NCBI GenBank assembly: GCA_012032965.1 | Contig: JAAUPT010000150.1 | Coordinates: forward strand, 1 to 5,499 | Reading direction: 5' to 3' | From: Nitrospira sp. | GTDB taxonomy: Bacteria; Nitrospirota; Nitrospiria; Nitrospirales; Nitrospiraceae | DNA length: 5,499 bases | Shown here: positions 1-5,499 of the stretch, piece by piece | Layout of the letters: each line of letters starts with the position of its first letter | How positions within the stretch are numbered: the stretch's first letter is position 1 | Made by a program: the position numbers and the translations under genes | The notes under the pieces: model-generated | What the model was told of the DNA's origin: nothing | What the model saw: only the letters and a program-made list of their open reading frames with translations | The model's database searches: none

Positions 1-126
1 GGCTCGCAAAATCGAGCATCTCACCCCACTGTATAGAATCTCCGCCCTCAACGGGTCTTGCGTCACCAGAAGATCGCTCATTGGAGAGATGAAACCTTTC
101 AGCGGAGGAAGCTACCTCGACCAAAG
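1..126. other. window-edge segment, no gene assigned
   Basis: Two weak reading frames run off the left edge and neither has recognisable content. On the plus strand, frame 2 is open from base 2 to a TAG at 128-130 and would be about 42 C-terminal residues of an upstream gene. On the minus strand an ATG at 81-79 opens a frame that is still open at base 1 (27 codons, beginning MSDLLVTQDPLRAEILYSG), but its nearest AAAGG is about 13 bases upstream, which is a poor spacing. The two overlap, so at most one is real. I see no RNA gene, repeat or terminator here. Confidence 0.3.
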
Positions 127-207
127 CTAGACACTTTTCTTATACACAACCAGCCCTCCGATGAGGAGTCCACCCATCACGAGTGCAAACAACCACATCA
201 TGTCCAT
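127..207 (-). CDS. small single-span membrane protein (26 aa), function unknown
   Basis: A 26-codon frame starts at ATG 207-205 and ends at TAG 129-127. It begins MDMMWLFALVMGG, continues with a glycine- and leucine-rich stretch (LLIGGLVV) and ends YKKSV. Residues 5-21 form one clear hydrophobic segment and the two lysines near the C-terminus suggest an N-out, C-in orientation by the positive-inside rule. Support for translation is a strong Shine-Dalgarno AAAGGAG at 219-213, five bases from the ATG. Its length is too short for routine gene callers. I do not recognise the family: it does not resemble KdpF, CydX or CcoS as I remember them. It lies on the same strand as the reductase gene, about 250 bases downstream of it, so co-transcription is possible but not shown. 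Seeing both a good ribosome site and a clean membrane segment makes chance unlikely, but conservation has not been tested. Confidence 0.6.
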   Translation of the reverse strand: MDMMWLFALVMGGLLIGGLVVYKKSV

Positions 208-255
208 AACGGCTCCTTTCTGTTTTGAAGATCACAAACACTCGTTATTGGAATG

Positions 256-298
256 GAGCAACTCTCGTGCTCGAATCATCACAGCATGAGAGTCACTC
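256..298. repeat. long imperfect inverted repeat (hairpin)
   Basis: Two 11-base arms, ACTCTCGTGCT at 261-271 and AGCATGAGAGT at 283-293, are reverse complements except for one position, which is a G-U pair in plus-strand RNA and a C-A mismatch in minus-strand RNA. The loop is 11 bases (272-282). After a two-by-two internal loop, an outer GAG (256-258) pairs with CTC (296-298). No T-tract follows on either side, so a simple intrinsic terminator is unlikely. It sits about 50 bases upstream of the small-protein start on that gene's strand, so it could be an operator, a leader structure or a dispersed palindromic element. Confidence 0.6.
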
Positions 299-378
299 AA
301 CCCTGCAGAAACAGTCGAAGATGGCCACCTTCATATCGAGTGGATCAGAAGCGTTGGGGAAAATATCCGCAGGACTGT

Positions 379-401
379 CTATTGGGTTAGACAACCCATA
401 G
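379..401 (-). terminator. hairpin downstream of the reductase gene, possible terminator without U-tract
   Basis: TGGGTT (383-388) and AACCCA (393-398) form a perfect 6-bp stem with an AGAC loop (389-392). Past one bulged T at 382, CTA (379-381) pairs with TAG (399-401), adding three base pairs. It begins about 54 bases past the stop of the minus-strand reductase gene, a place where a 3' end structure is expected. The following bases in the minus direction (GACAGTCC) lack a run of T, so it may stabilise the 3' end or act with other factors rather than terminate by itself. Confidence 0.4.
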
Positions 402-454
402 GAAGACTTCGCTCTCGAACTCGAATAGGAATGTTTGGAGGTGAAGAGCCGAGA

Positions 455-1399
455 CTAAACTAGATGGTCTCGCCCATGCGGTGTAGACAAGTCTTGGTCG
501 GGGCCGATTGGCACGATACGAGTCGGGTTGATGTCGTCGTGCGTCATGTAGTAATGGCGCTTGATGTGGTCAAAATTCACGGTATCAGCGATGCTGTCGG
601 TTTGGTAGAGGTCTTTGAGATACCCGAAGAGGTTCGGGTAGTCGATGATTCGCCGTAAGTTGCATTTAAAATGACCGTAGTACACCGCGTCAAATCGAAC
701 CAGCGTGACAAAGAGCCGCCAGTCGGACTCAACGAACTCCGGCCCGAACAGGTAACGGCGGGTTGCAAGTCTCGCATCGAGTTGATCCAGTGCAGCGAAC
801 AAGCCTCGTGCTGCTCGTTCATACGCGTGTTGGGATGTGGCGAACCCTGCTCGATAGACCCCGTCGTTCACGTTCTCATAGATGAAGCTGTTGAGCTCAT
901 CGATCTCTTGCCGCAGTCCTTCCGGGTACAAATCGATCGGACTCTCAGTGAATCGGTTGAATTCACCGTTGAAGATTCTCATGAGATCATCGTCGGAATT
1001 GGTGACGATCTGTTTGGTGACACAATCCCATAGCACTGGGACTGTCATCCGTCCGACATAGCGCGGTTCGGTGGCCGTATAGGCTTCACGGAGGAACTGA
1101 AACCCATTGACGGAGTCGAGTGAATGCCCCGGGCCTTCGCCGAACGCCCATCCGCGCTCATCACGAAGGGGATCCACGACCGTCATACCGACGATGTCTT
1201 CGAGCTTCTTGAGCTTGCGCACGATGATCGTGCGATGGGCCCAAGGGCAAGCCCACGAAACGTAGAGATGATAGCGCCCAGCTGTGGAAGGATAGCCCGA
1301 GCTACCGTTGGCGGTGACCCACTCCCGGAACGCATCCGGCTGGCGCTTAAACTCACCGGTTGATGATTGTTCGTCTGGAAACTGAGCCTGAATCGCCAT
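455..1399 (-). CDS. yqjG: glutathionyl-hydroquinone reductase (YqjG/ECM4 family, GST Xi class)
   Basis: This 314-residue protein matches the full length of the family. Such cytosolic enzymes use glutathione to reduce glutathionyl-hydroquinones to free hydroquinones through a cysteine thiol. The thioredoxin-like domain carries the diagnostic CPWAHR motif at residues 51-56 with catalytic Cys51, followed by the cis-proline region TVPVLWD (119-125). The helical C-terminal domain contains NDGVYRAGFATSQ (178-190), SDWRLFVTLVRFDAVYYGHFKCNLRR (residues 225-250), and near the end NFDHIKRHYY (275-284) and NPTRIVPIGP (291-300), all family signatures. The glutathione-binding element usually written NES reads NSD at 134-136. 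The start ATG at 1399-1397 is preceded by AAAGGA (1416-1411) with an 11-base gap, partly inside a hairpin. The gene is transcribed away from the metal-efflux operon, sharing an intergenic region with it; a shared stress response is only inference. The family call is confident; the natural substrate is unknown. Confidence 0.95.
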   Translation of the reverse strand: MAIQAQFPDEQSSTGEFKRQPDAFREWVTANGSSGYPSTAGRYHLYVSWACPWAHRTIIVRKLKKLEDIVGMTVVDPLRDERGWAFGEGPGHSLDSVNGFQFLREAYTATEPRYVGRMTVPVLWDCVTKQIVTNSDDDLMRIFNGEFNRFTESPIDLYPEGLRQEIDELNSFIYENVNDGVYRAGFATSQHAYERAARGLFAALDQLDARLATRRYLFGPEFVESDWRLFVTLVRFDAVYYGHFKCNLRRIIDYPNLFGYLKDLYQTDSIADTVNFDHIKRHYYMTHDDINPTRIVPIGPDQDLSTPHGRDHLV

Positions 1400-1407
1400 A
1401 CGGGACC

Positions 1408-1423
1408 GATTCCTTTCGGAATC
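1408..1423 (-). promoter_or_regulatory. hairpin over the reductase Shine-Dalgarno sequence
   Basis: In the reductase mRNA the sequence reads GATTCC-GAAA-GGAATC: a perfect 6-bp stem closed by a GAAA (GNRA-type) tetraloop. The Shine-Dalgarno AAAGGA lies in the loop and the 3' arm, so folding would hide it from the ribosome. This could lower or regulate translation. The stem is short and the effect is inferred from sequence alone. Confidence 0.4.
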
Positions 1424-1559
1424 AGTATCTCATATCAACGAACGACGGTGTTAGAGAGTCCAAGTGCAGAACTGTCGCATTTCGCCACGGCGCCAAGTCC
1501 ACACCGTAGCAAAAGGCAACGAATATTCAGATTTGCACGACGAAAACAGCATATTTCTT

Positions 1560-1571
1560 GGGGCATGCCCC
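1560..1571. promoter_or_regulatory. perfect 12-base palindrome GGGGCATGCCCC
   Basis: The sequence GGGGCATGCCCC equals its own reverse complement. It lies six bases before the Shine-Dalgarno of the efflux operon, in the divergent promoter region. A wider pair, GCACG at 1535-1539 and CGTGC at 1571-1575, partly overlaps it. A dimeric repressor or activator site is a reasonable reading; a chance GC-rich palindrome is the alternative. Confidence 0.35.
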
Positions 1572-1576
1572 GTGCG

Positions 1577-1585
1577 AGGAGGTGA
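1577..1585 (+). promoter_or_regulatory. perfect Shine-Dalgarno sequence AGGAGGTGA
   Basis: AGGAGGTGA is fully complementary to the usual 3' end of bacterial 16S rRNA. It stands eight bases before ATG 1594-1596. Neither candidate start of the adaptor frame (GTG 1640, ATG 1691) has a recognisable ribosome site of its own, so this site marks the real translation start region and bears on the adaptor start problem. Confidence 0.65.
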
Positions 1586-1593
1586 ACAGCAGG

Positions 1594-1647
1594 ATGCGGA
1601 TACTGAGGGTAAAGACTAACGCCAAAAAATTTGTGATTTGTGACTGA
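1594..1647 (+). CDS. 17-codon leader ORF, or displaced true start of the adaptor gene
   Basis: ATG 1594 with an ideal ribosome site opens the frame MRILRVKTNAKKFVICD and ends at TGA 1645-1647, overlapping the GTG 1640 start of the adaptor frame. It could be a leader peptide that couples translation into the adaptor. Alternatively it is the true N-terminus of the adaptor, cut off by a 7-base tandem duplication at 1630-1643: with one copy, the frame runs AKKFVTDSRLTQ straight into the adaptor. The second reading gives an unusually long signal-peptide n-region (about 33 residues), so the choice is open. Confidence 0.35.
   Translation: MRILRVKTNAKKFVICD
1630..1643 (+). repeat. tandem duplication of TTTGTGA
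   Basis: TTTGTGA at 1630-1636 is immediately repeated at 1637-1643. Seven is not a multiple of three, so the copy number decides whether the ATG at 1594 is in frame with the adaptor gene. Confidence 0.8.
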
Positions 1648-2852
1648 TAGCCGGCTGACTCAGAACTCAACCAGACTCCTCGCTCGGGCCATGCAGTGTC
1701 TCGCCGCGTGTACGATCGTAGCCTTGAGCATTGCCTGCGAGAACAAACCGGCGGATACTTCCGCCGCCAAACCCGATCCACCTACCACACAACCGGGGGT
1801 GTTGCGTCTGACCCCGGAAGAACTATCCCGGATACAGCTGGAACTGGCGCCGGTAGCGCAGGGACAAATTCTCTCACATCGTCAGTTTCCTGCAACTGTC
1901 CAAGCCAACCAAAACGAACTAGCCGAGGTCACCACTCTGATCCGTGGTCGGGTTGTGAAGGTCCATGTCGATGTCGGGCAGGACGTGAGAAAAAGGGCCC
2001 TGTTGGCGACGCTCCACAGCGTGGACCTTGGCATGGCTGAGGGAGAATATTTGAAGGATAAGGCCAGACTGGAGGAGGCGGAACGATCCTACGGGCGGGC
2101 CAAGGAATTGTACGACAATAAAAGCGGTGAGTCTGGCGGAACTCCAACGCCGCGAGGCCGTCATGAAGACCGCGCGAGCGGAAGTGCGTGAGGCACAGAA
2201 CCGGCTCGAACTGCTCGGTGTCCCTCGAGAGGAGATCTCTAGACTGGACCGGGAACATACGATCAAAGCCGACGTCTCCTTGCGCGCACCGTTCGACGGA
2301 CGGGTCATCACACGCAACCTCACACAGGGGGAAGTGGTCGAAACCGAGCAAAAGCTCTTTACCGTAGCAAATCTTACGGATGTCTGGGTGATCGGCAACG
2401 TGCCGGAGAAGGACGTGCGATTCATCCGCGAGGACCAAATAGTCGATGTGATCCTGGCGGCTTATCCGCACGCGATCTTCACCGGGACCATCACTTACAT
2501 TGGCGATATGCTTGATCCGGCCACTCGCACCATGACCCTGCGGGTGACAGTGCCGAACCCGGATCGCCTGTTGAAACCGGAAATGTTCGCCATCGTCCGT
2601 GTCTATACGGCATCAAGCCAGGATGCACTGAGCCTACCGCTTGCGGCCATCCAAGACGGGCCTGTCGGCAAGATGGTGTTTGTTCGACGGGAGCTCGGTG
2701 TCTTCGAGACGCGGGCGGTCACGTTGGGGAACGAAGAGGGAGATGTGGTCAGGGTACTGGAGGGGGTCAAGGCAGGCGAGCAGGTTGTGACGAAAGGCTC
2801 CTTTGCCCTTAGGTCACAAATGGAACGGCATAAGATCGAGCCGACGCTATGA
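1640..2852 (+). CDS. RND efflux membrane fusion protein (CusB/CzcB-like), broken by a +1 frameshift
   Basis: This periplasmic adaptor would link the RND pump to an outer-membrane channel for metal export. Two overlapping frames, 1640 to about 2120 and about 2121 to 2852, join into one protein of about 403 residues, a normal length for the family. From the GTG start, residues 10-32 resemble a signal peptide and ALSIAC-ENK gives a possible lipobox with Cys33. The first lipoyl half-motif lies near 98-130 (IRGRVVKVHVDVGQDV), then a coiled-coil hairpin (about 130-190), the second half-motif (LRAPFDGRVITRNLTQGEVV), a beta-barrel (VWVIGNVPEKDV) and the membrane-proximal domain (PLAAIQDG). The break is an extra A in the AAAA run at 2120-2123: without it the text reads YDNKAVSLAELQRREA. 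The start is uncertain (GTG 1640, ATG 1691, or ATG 1594 if the 7-base repeat is an artefact). Its stop overlaps the pump ATG as ATGA, implying coupled translation. Confidence 0.88.
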
Positions 2853-5305
2853 TCGTCTCGCTTCTTGAATTTTCGCTGCGGCAGCGAATACTGGTCCTGG
2901 GCCTGGCCTGTCTGTTATCTGTCGTCGGGATCTTTGCCTTCCAATCGATCCCGATAGACGCCTACCCAGATGTGACAAACATCCAAGTGCAGGTGTTGAC
3001 CGAGGCATCGGGGTTGTCGCCGATCGAAGTGGAGCGGTTCATCACCTATCCCCTCGAACTCCAGTTAACGGGTCTGCCGGGCATGGAGGAAATCCGATCC
3101 CTGTCGAAATTTGCCCTGTCCCAGATCACCGTCGTGTTCCGGGATGATATTGACATCTACTTCGCCCGCCAGTTGGTCCTTGAACGGATCATGGCGGCGA
3201 GAGAGCAGTTACCGGAGGGGCTCGACCCGGTGATGGCCCCCGTCACCACGGGGTTGGGCGAAGTCTATCAATATTATATGGAAGGGCCGGAGGCTGGGGC
3301 GACCGATCCAGCAGTGGTCGAAAGGGCCTTGACGGATCAACGTACGATGCAGGAGTGGGTCCTGCGCCCTCTGCTCAAAAGCGTGCCGGGCGTGATCGAT
3401 GTGAACGGCATGGGCGGGTTCGTGAAGCAGTACCAAGTCCTGGTCGATCCGGCCAGGCTGCGCAAGTTCGATCTGACGCTTCACCAGATCTACGAGGCGG
3501 TGGTGAAGAACAACGTGCAACGTCGGGGGCAACGTGTTAGAACGGCATGCCGACCGCTCGATCGTTCGAGGCCTTGGGTTGATCAAGACCGTAGGCGATA
3601 TCGAGTCCATCATCGTGAAGGAGGTCGGCGGCACGCCGGTGTTCATGCGAGATGTCGCCGAAGTCCGCATCCGCCACGCCGTACGCCATGGGGCGGTGGT
3701 TCTGAATGGAGAGCGGGAGGTGGTGATAGGCACGGTGCTCATGCTTCGAGGAGGCAATGCCCGTCAAGTGGTCGAAGCCGTTAAGGCTAAGGTGGATGAT
3801 CTGCAGCAGAGCAATGTCCTCCGGCCGGTACACAACTGATCCCATTCTATGACCGCATCGAGCTGGTAAATGCCGCCGTTCACACGATACGCGACGCGTT
3901 GATTGAAGGAGTCGTGCTGGTGGTCTTTGTCTTCTTTTTCTTCCTGGGCCATGTGCGCAGCGCCCTCGTCGTGACTGTCGCGTTGATCGTCATTCCGCTC
4001 ATGACCTTTATCGTGATGGAATGGCTAGGGCTATCGGCCAACTTGATGACGCTGGGCGGGCTGGCCATCGCCATCGGCGTGATTGCAGACGGGTCGGTGG
4101 TCGTGGTCGAGAACGTCTATCGTCATCTCGCGCAGAGCAACCACGAGACCGGAATGAGAAAAATCGACGTGATCCTGCGTGCAACCGGAGAAGTGGGCCG
4201 TCCCATTCTCTTCGGCATTTTGATCATCAGCATCGTGTTTCTGCCGCTGATGACCTTGCACGGAATGGAAGGAAAGATGTTTGCGCCGTTGGCCTATACG
4301 CTAGTGATCGCGCTTCTTACTTCGGTTCTGGTGACGCTGACCCTCTCACCGGTGCTCGCGTCGCTCTTCCTCCGCGGAGAGCATTTGCAAGAGACACGGC
4401 TGACGCTCTGGATGAGGCAGCGCTATCTGCCGGTGTTGCAATGGACGCTCCGGCACCGCCGCCTCGTTCTCGCCAGTTCGGCAGTGATCGTGCTGGGCGG
4501 CTTTGCTCTCGTTCCCTTCGTGGGGCGAGAATTCATTCCGCTCCTTGAAGAAGGGGCCCTGACCCCCCAGGTCGTGAGGCTTCCGCGCGTGTCACTCGCC
4601 GAATCCATCGAGTTGGAGAAGCAGACCCAGAAAGTCATGTTGGAATTTCCGGAAGTGAAGATGGCGGTGAGCAGAATCGGGCGGGCCGAAATTCCGTACC
4701 ATCCGGAAGAACTGTATGAGAGCGATCCGATCGTGTCATTACACGACCGGAGTAGCTGGAAGACGGCGAAGACTCAATCGGGATTGACCGATGCCATCCG
4801 CCGGAAGCTGGCGGAGATTCCCGGCATTTCCATCCTCATGAGTCAGCCTATACAGGAGCGAGTCGATGAGCTGATTTCCGGCATCAAGACCGAATGTGCC
4901 ATCAAGTTATTCGGGGACGATCTCGATGTGCTCCGTGACAAGGCGGAGGAGATTGCCGCTTTGATGCAGCAGATCAAGGGCGTGAAGGATATCAAGGTCG
5001 AACAGATCGCCGGCCAGCCCTATCTCATCATCGACATCGATCGGCAAAAGATCGCCCGGTACGGTATCAATGTGGCCGACGTGCAGGAGATTATCGCCAC
5101 CGCCGTCGGGGGCAAGGTGGCGACTCATGTGTACGAAGGCGAGCGGCGATTTCAGTTAACCCTTCGGTTTCCGGAACCGCAACGCAACAGTATCGGCACC
5201 ATCGGGGAGATTCGGGTGAAATCAGCTTCCGGCGCGCTGATCCCGATGAGCGATCTCGCCACGATCGAGATGCGCGAGGGTCCGGCCCGCATCAGCCGCG
5301 AGCAG
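2849..5305 (+). CDS. CusA/CzcA-family heavy-metal RND efflux pump, frameshifted and 3'-truncated
   Basis: This inner-membrane proton-driven pump would export metal ions with the upstream adaptor. About 819 of the usual 1,040 or so residues are present. Seen in order: TM1 (about 12-30), SIPIDAYPDVTNIQVQVLTEA (residues 33-53), the first periplasmic domain, TM2-TM6, and part of the second periplasmic domain (FIPLLEEGAL, RVDELISGIKTE, KLFGDDLDVL, YGINVADVQEIIATAVGG). TM4 has GLAIAIGVIADGSVVVVEN with Asp414 and Glu421 of the proton relay (corrected numbering); Ala408 stands where CzcA has the Asp of DFG, as in CusA. The CusA pore methionines appear to be replaced (Gln and Glu at two of three sites), so the substrate metal is open. 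Frame breaks: an extra base near 3517 (restored text NNVNVGGNVLERHADR) and a missing C near 3822 (restored text NVLPAGTQLIPFYDR). They cancel; the uncorrected frame stops at TAA 3782-3784. The ATG overlaps the adaptor stop. Homology ends after ISREQ near 5305. Confidence 0.92.
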
Positions 5306-5320
5306 GTGAAGCGCCGCCGC
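5300..5320 (+). other. chimeric junction between RND pump and acyl-CoA dehydrogenase coding sequence
   Basis: Upstream, the text GPARISREQ fits the CusA/CzcA second periplasmic domain, where the family normally continues with an RRI-type strand and a conserved R-D motif. From VKRRRMTE onward it matches the NAD-binding domain of 3-hydroxyacyl-CoA dehydrogenases instead. The frame is kept across the join. The bases GTGAAGCGCCGCCGC (5306-5320) could encode either protein, so the exact point cannot be fixed and a short shared sequence may have caused the join. Confidence 0.8.
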
Positions 5321-5499
5321 ATGACCGAGATCGAGGCGGGGTTGATCATGCACCGCATCGGTCCCTGCGCAGACTTCGCCGGGTTCCGTCACGCCGACAT
5401 CGTCATCGAGGCGGTCGTCGAGGACCTCGCGGTCAAGCAGCGCGTGCTGCGCGACATCGAGGCGCACGTCGGACCGGACGCGATCATCGCGACGAACAC
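5306..5499 (+). CDS. 3-hydroxyacyl-CoA dehydrogenase fragment (FadB/FadJ family), both ends missing
   Basis: About 64 codons, open to the right edge, encode part of the Rossmann-fold NAD-binding domain of the enzyme that oxidises 3-hydroxyacyl-CoA in fatty-acid beta-oxidation. The clear signature is HADIVIEAVVEDLAVKQRVL, followed by IEAHVGPDAIIATN, matching the family pattern aDlVIEAV.E....K..v..e.E......ai.aTNTS. The preceding VKRRRMTEIEAG and MHRIGPCADFAGF fit the region just before it in FadB/FadJ proteins. The GxGxxG dinucleotide loop that should precede this is absent because the sequence changes to pump coding at about 5306. Sixty of 64 codons end in G or C (about 94%), against about 73% in the 63 pump codons just before, so it probably comes from a different, GC-richer gene or genome. 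It has no start codon or ribosome site of its own. Confidence 0.8.
   Translation, partial: MKRRRMTEIEAGLIMHRIGPCADFAGFRHADIVIEAVVEDLAVKQRVLRDIEAHVGPDAIIATN

Larger units (their letters stand above)
1400..1593. other. divergent intergenic region between reductase and efflux genes
   Basis: Both flanking genes point away from this region, so it must hold start signals for each unless transcription enters from outside. It contains the reductase ribosome site (1411-1416), a perfect palindrome (1560-1571), and the efflux-side Shine-Dalgarno (1577-1585). I could not find a convincing -35/-10 pair with normal spacing on either strand: TTGCAC at 1533-1538 has no good partner hexamer 16-18 bases downstream. 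No MerR-type operator with a long spacer was recognised. Confidence 0.5.

Noticed and set aside
414..425. Tandem CTCGAA CTCGAA
   Set aside because: Two copies of a 6-mer are expected by chance and have no clear context.
464..1363. Plus-strand frames at 464-658, 671-1033 and 1124-1363
   Set aside because: They are antisense to the well-supported reductase gene, lack recognisable motifs and follow its codon pattern as shadows.
1919..2471. Long minus-strand frames (about 168 and 180 codons) opposite the adaptor gene
   Set aside because: They lie antisense to conserved adaptor sequence, and their composition is that of a complementary strand without any family signature.
2117..3840. Programmed ribosomal frameshifting in the adaptor or pump
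   Set aside because: The needed shifts (+1, +1, then -1) lack typical slippery sites, and such recoding is not known for these families; single-base errors explain all three.
3209..3845. Minus-strand frames of 182 and 102 codons opposite the pump gene
   Set aside because: The plus strand carries clear CusA/CzcA homology throughout; these are shadows.
4021..4548. Plus-strand 175-codon frame rich in arginine
   Set aside because: It is a different frame of the pump gene, whose true frame here shows TM4-TM6 motifs and runs open to the window end.
5152..5467. Minus-strand frames of 68 and 81 codons near the right end
   Set aside because: They are antisense to the pump and the dehydrogenase fragment and cross the chimeric join.
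2849..5499. A genuine multifunctional RND pump-dehydrogenase fusion
   Set aside because: The dehydrogenase part lacks its nucleotide-binding loop, is placed in a periplasmic domain before the last membrane segments, and differs in codon use.
1..5499. CRISPR array, tRNA or rRNA genes, insertion sequence ends, attachment sites
   Set aside because: I saw no spaced direct repeats, cloverleaf sequence, rRNA-like stretch, transposase motif or terminal inverted repeats with target duplications.

Overview
The window looks like bacterial DNA from a Gram-negative organism, because it carries the periplasmic adaptor and inner-membrane pump genes of a heavy-metal RND efflux system. The metal-efflux region is moderately GC-rich. 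I cannot name the organism from sequence alone; a Nitrospira-like or proteobacterial source is a guess. The single-base frame errors and a foreign-looking end suggest a contig of limited quality, possibly metagenomic.

Layout. Bases 1-126 hold no gene I can defend. A tiny gene on the minus strand (127-207) encodes a 26-residue single-membrane-span protein behind a strong ribosome binding site. Bases 208-454 are non-coding and contain two clear inverted repeats (256-298 and 379-401). A complete minus-strand gene (455-1399) encodes a glutathionyl-hydroquinone reductase (YqjG/ECM4 family). Bases 1400-1593 are a divergent intergenic region with a hairpin over the reductase ribosome binding site, a perfect 12-base palindrome and a perfect Shine-Dalgarno sequence facing right.

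To the right is a two-gene plus-strand operon. A lipoprotein-type membrane fusion protein (1640-2852, CusB/CzcB-like) overlaps by ATGA the gene for a CusA/CzcA-family RND pump (from 2849). Together they would export metal ions across both membranes, with an outer-membrane channel not seen here. As given, neither gene is intact. The adaptor has one extra A near 2120-2123. The pump has one extra base near 3517 and one missing C near 3822; these cancel, and the pump frame is then open to the window end. The protein sequence is well conserved on both sides of every break, so the breaks are either very recent or sequencing errors.

At about 5300-5320 the pump sequence stops abruptly in its second periplasmic domain and continues in frame into the NAD-binding domain of a 3-hydroxyacyl-CoA dehydrogenase (FadB/FadJ family), with a clear rise in third-position GC. 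The best explanation is a chimeric join (assembly error or a real rearrangement), not a functional fusion. I found no convincing new biological system. The items most worth checking are the chimeric join, the tandem 7-base duplication at the adaptor start, the small membrane protein and the inverted repeats.
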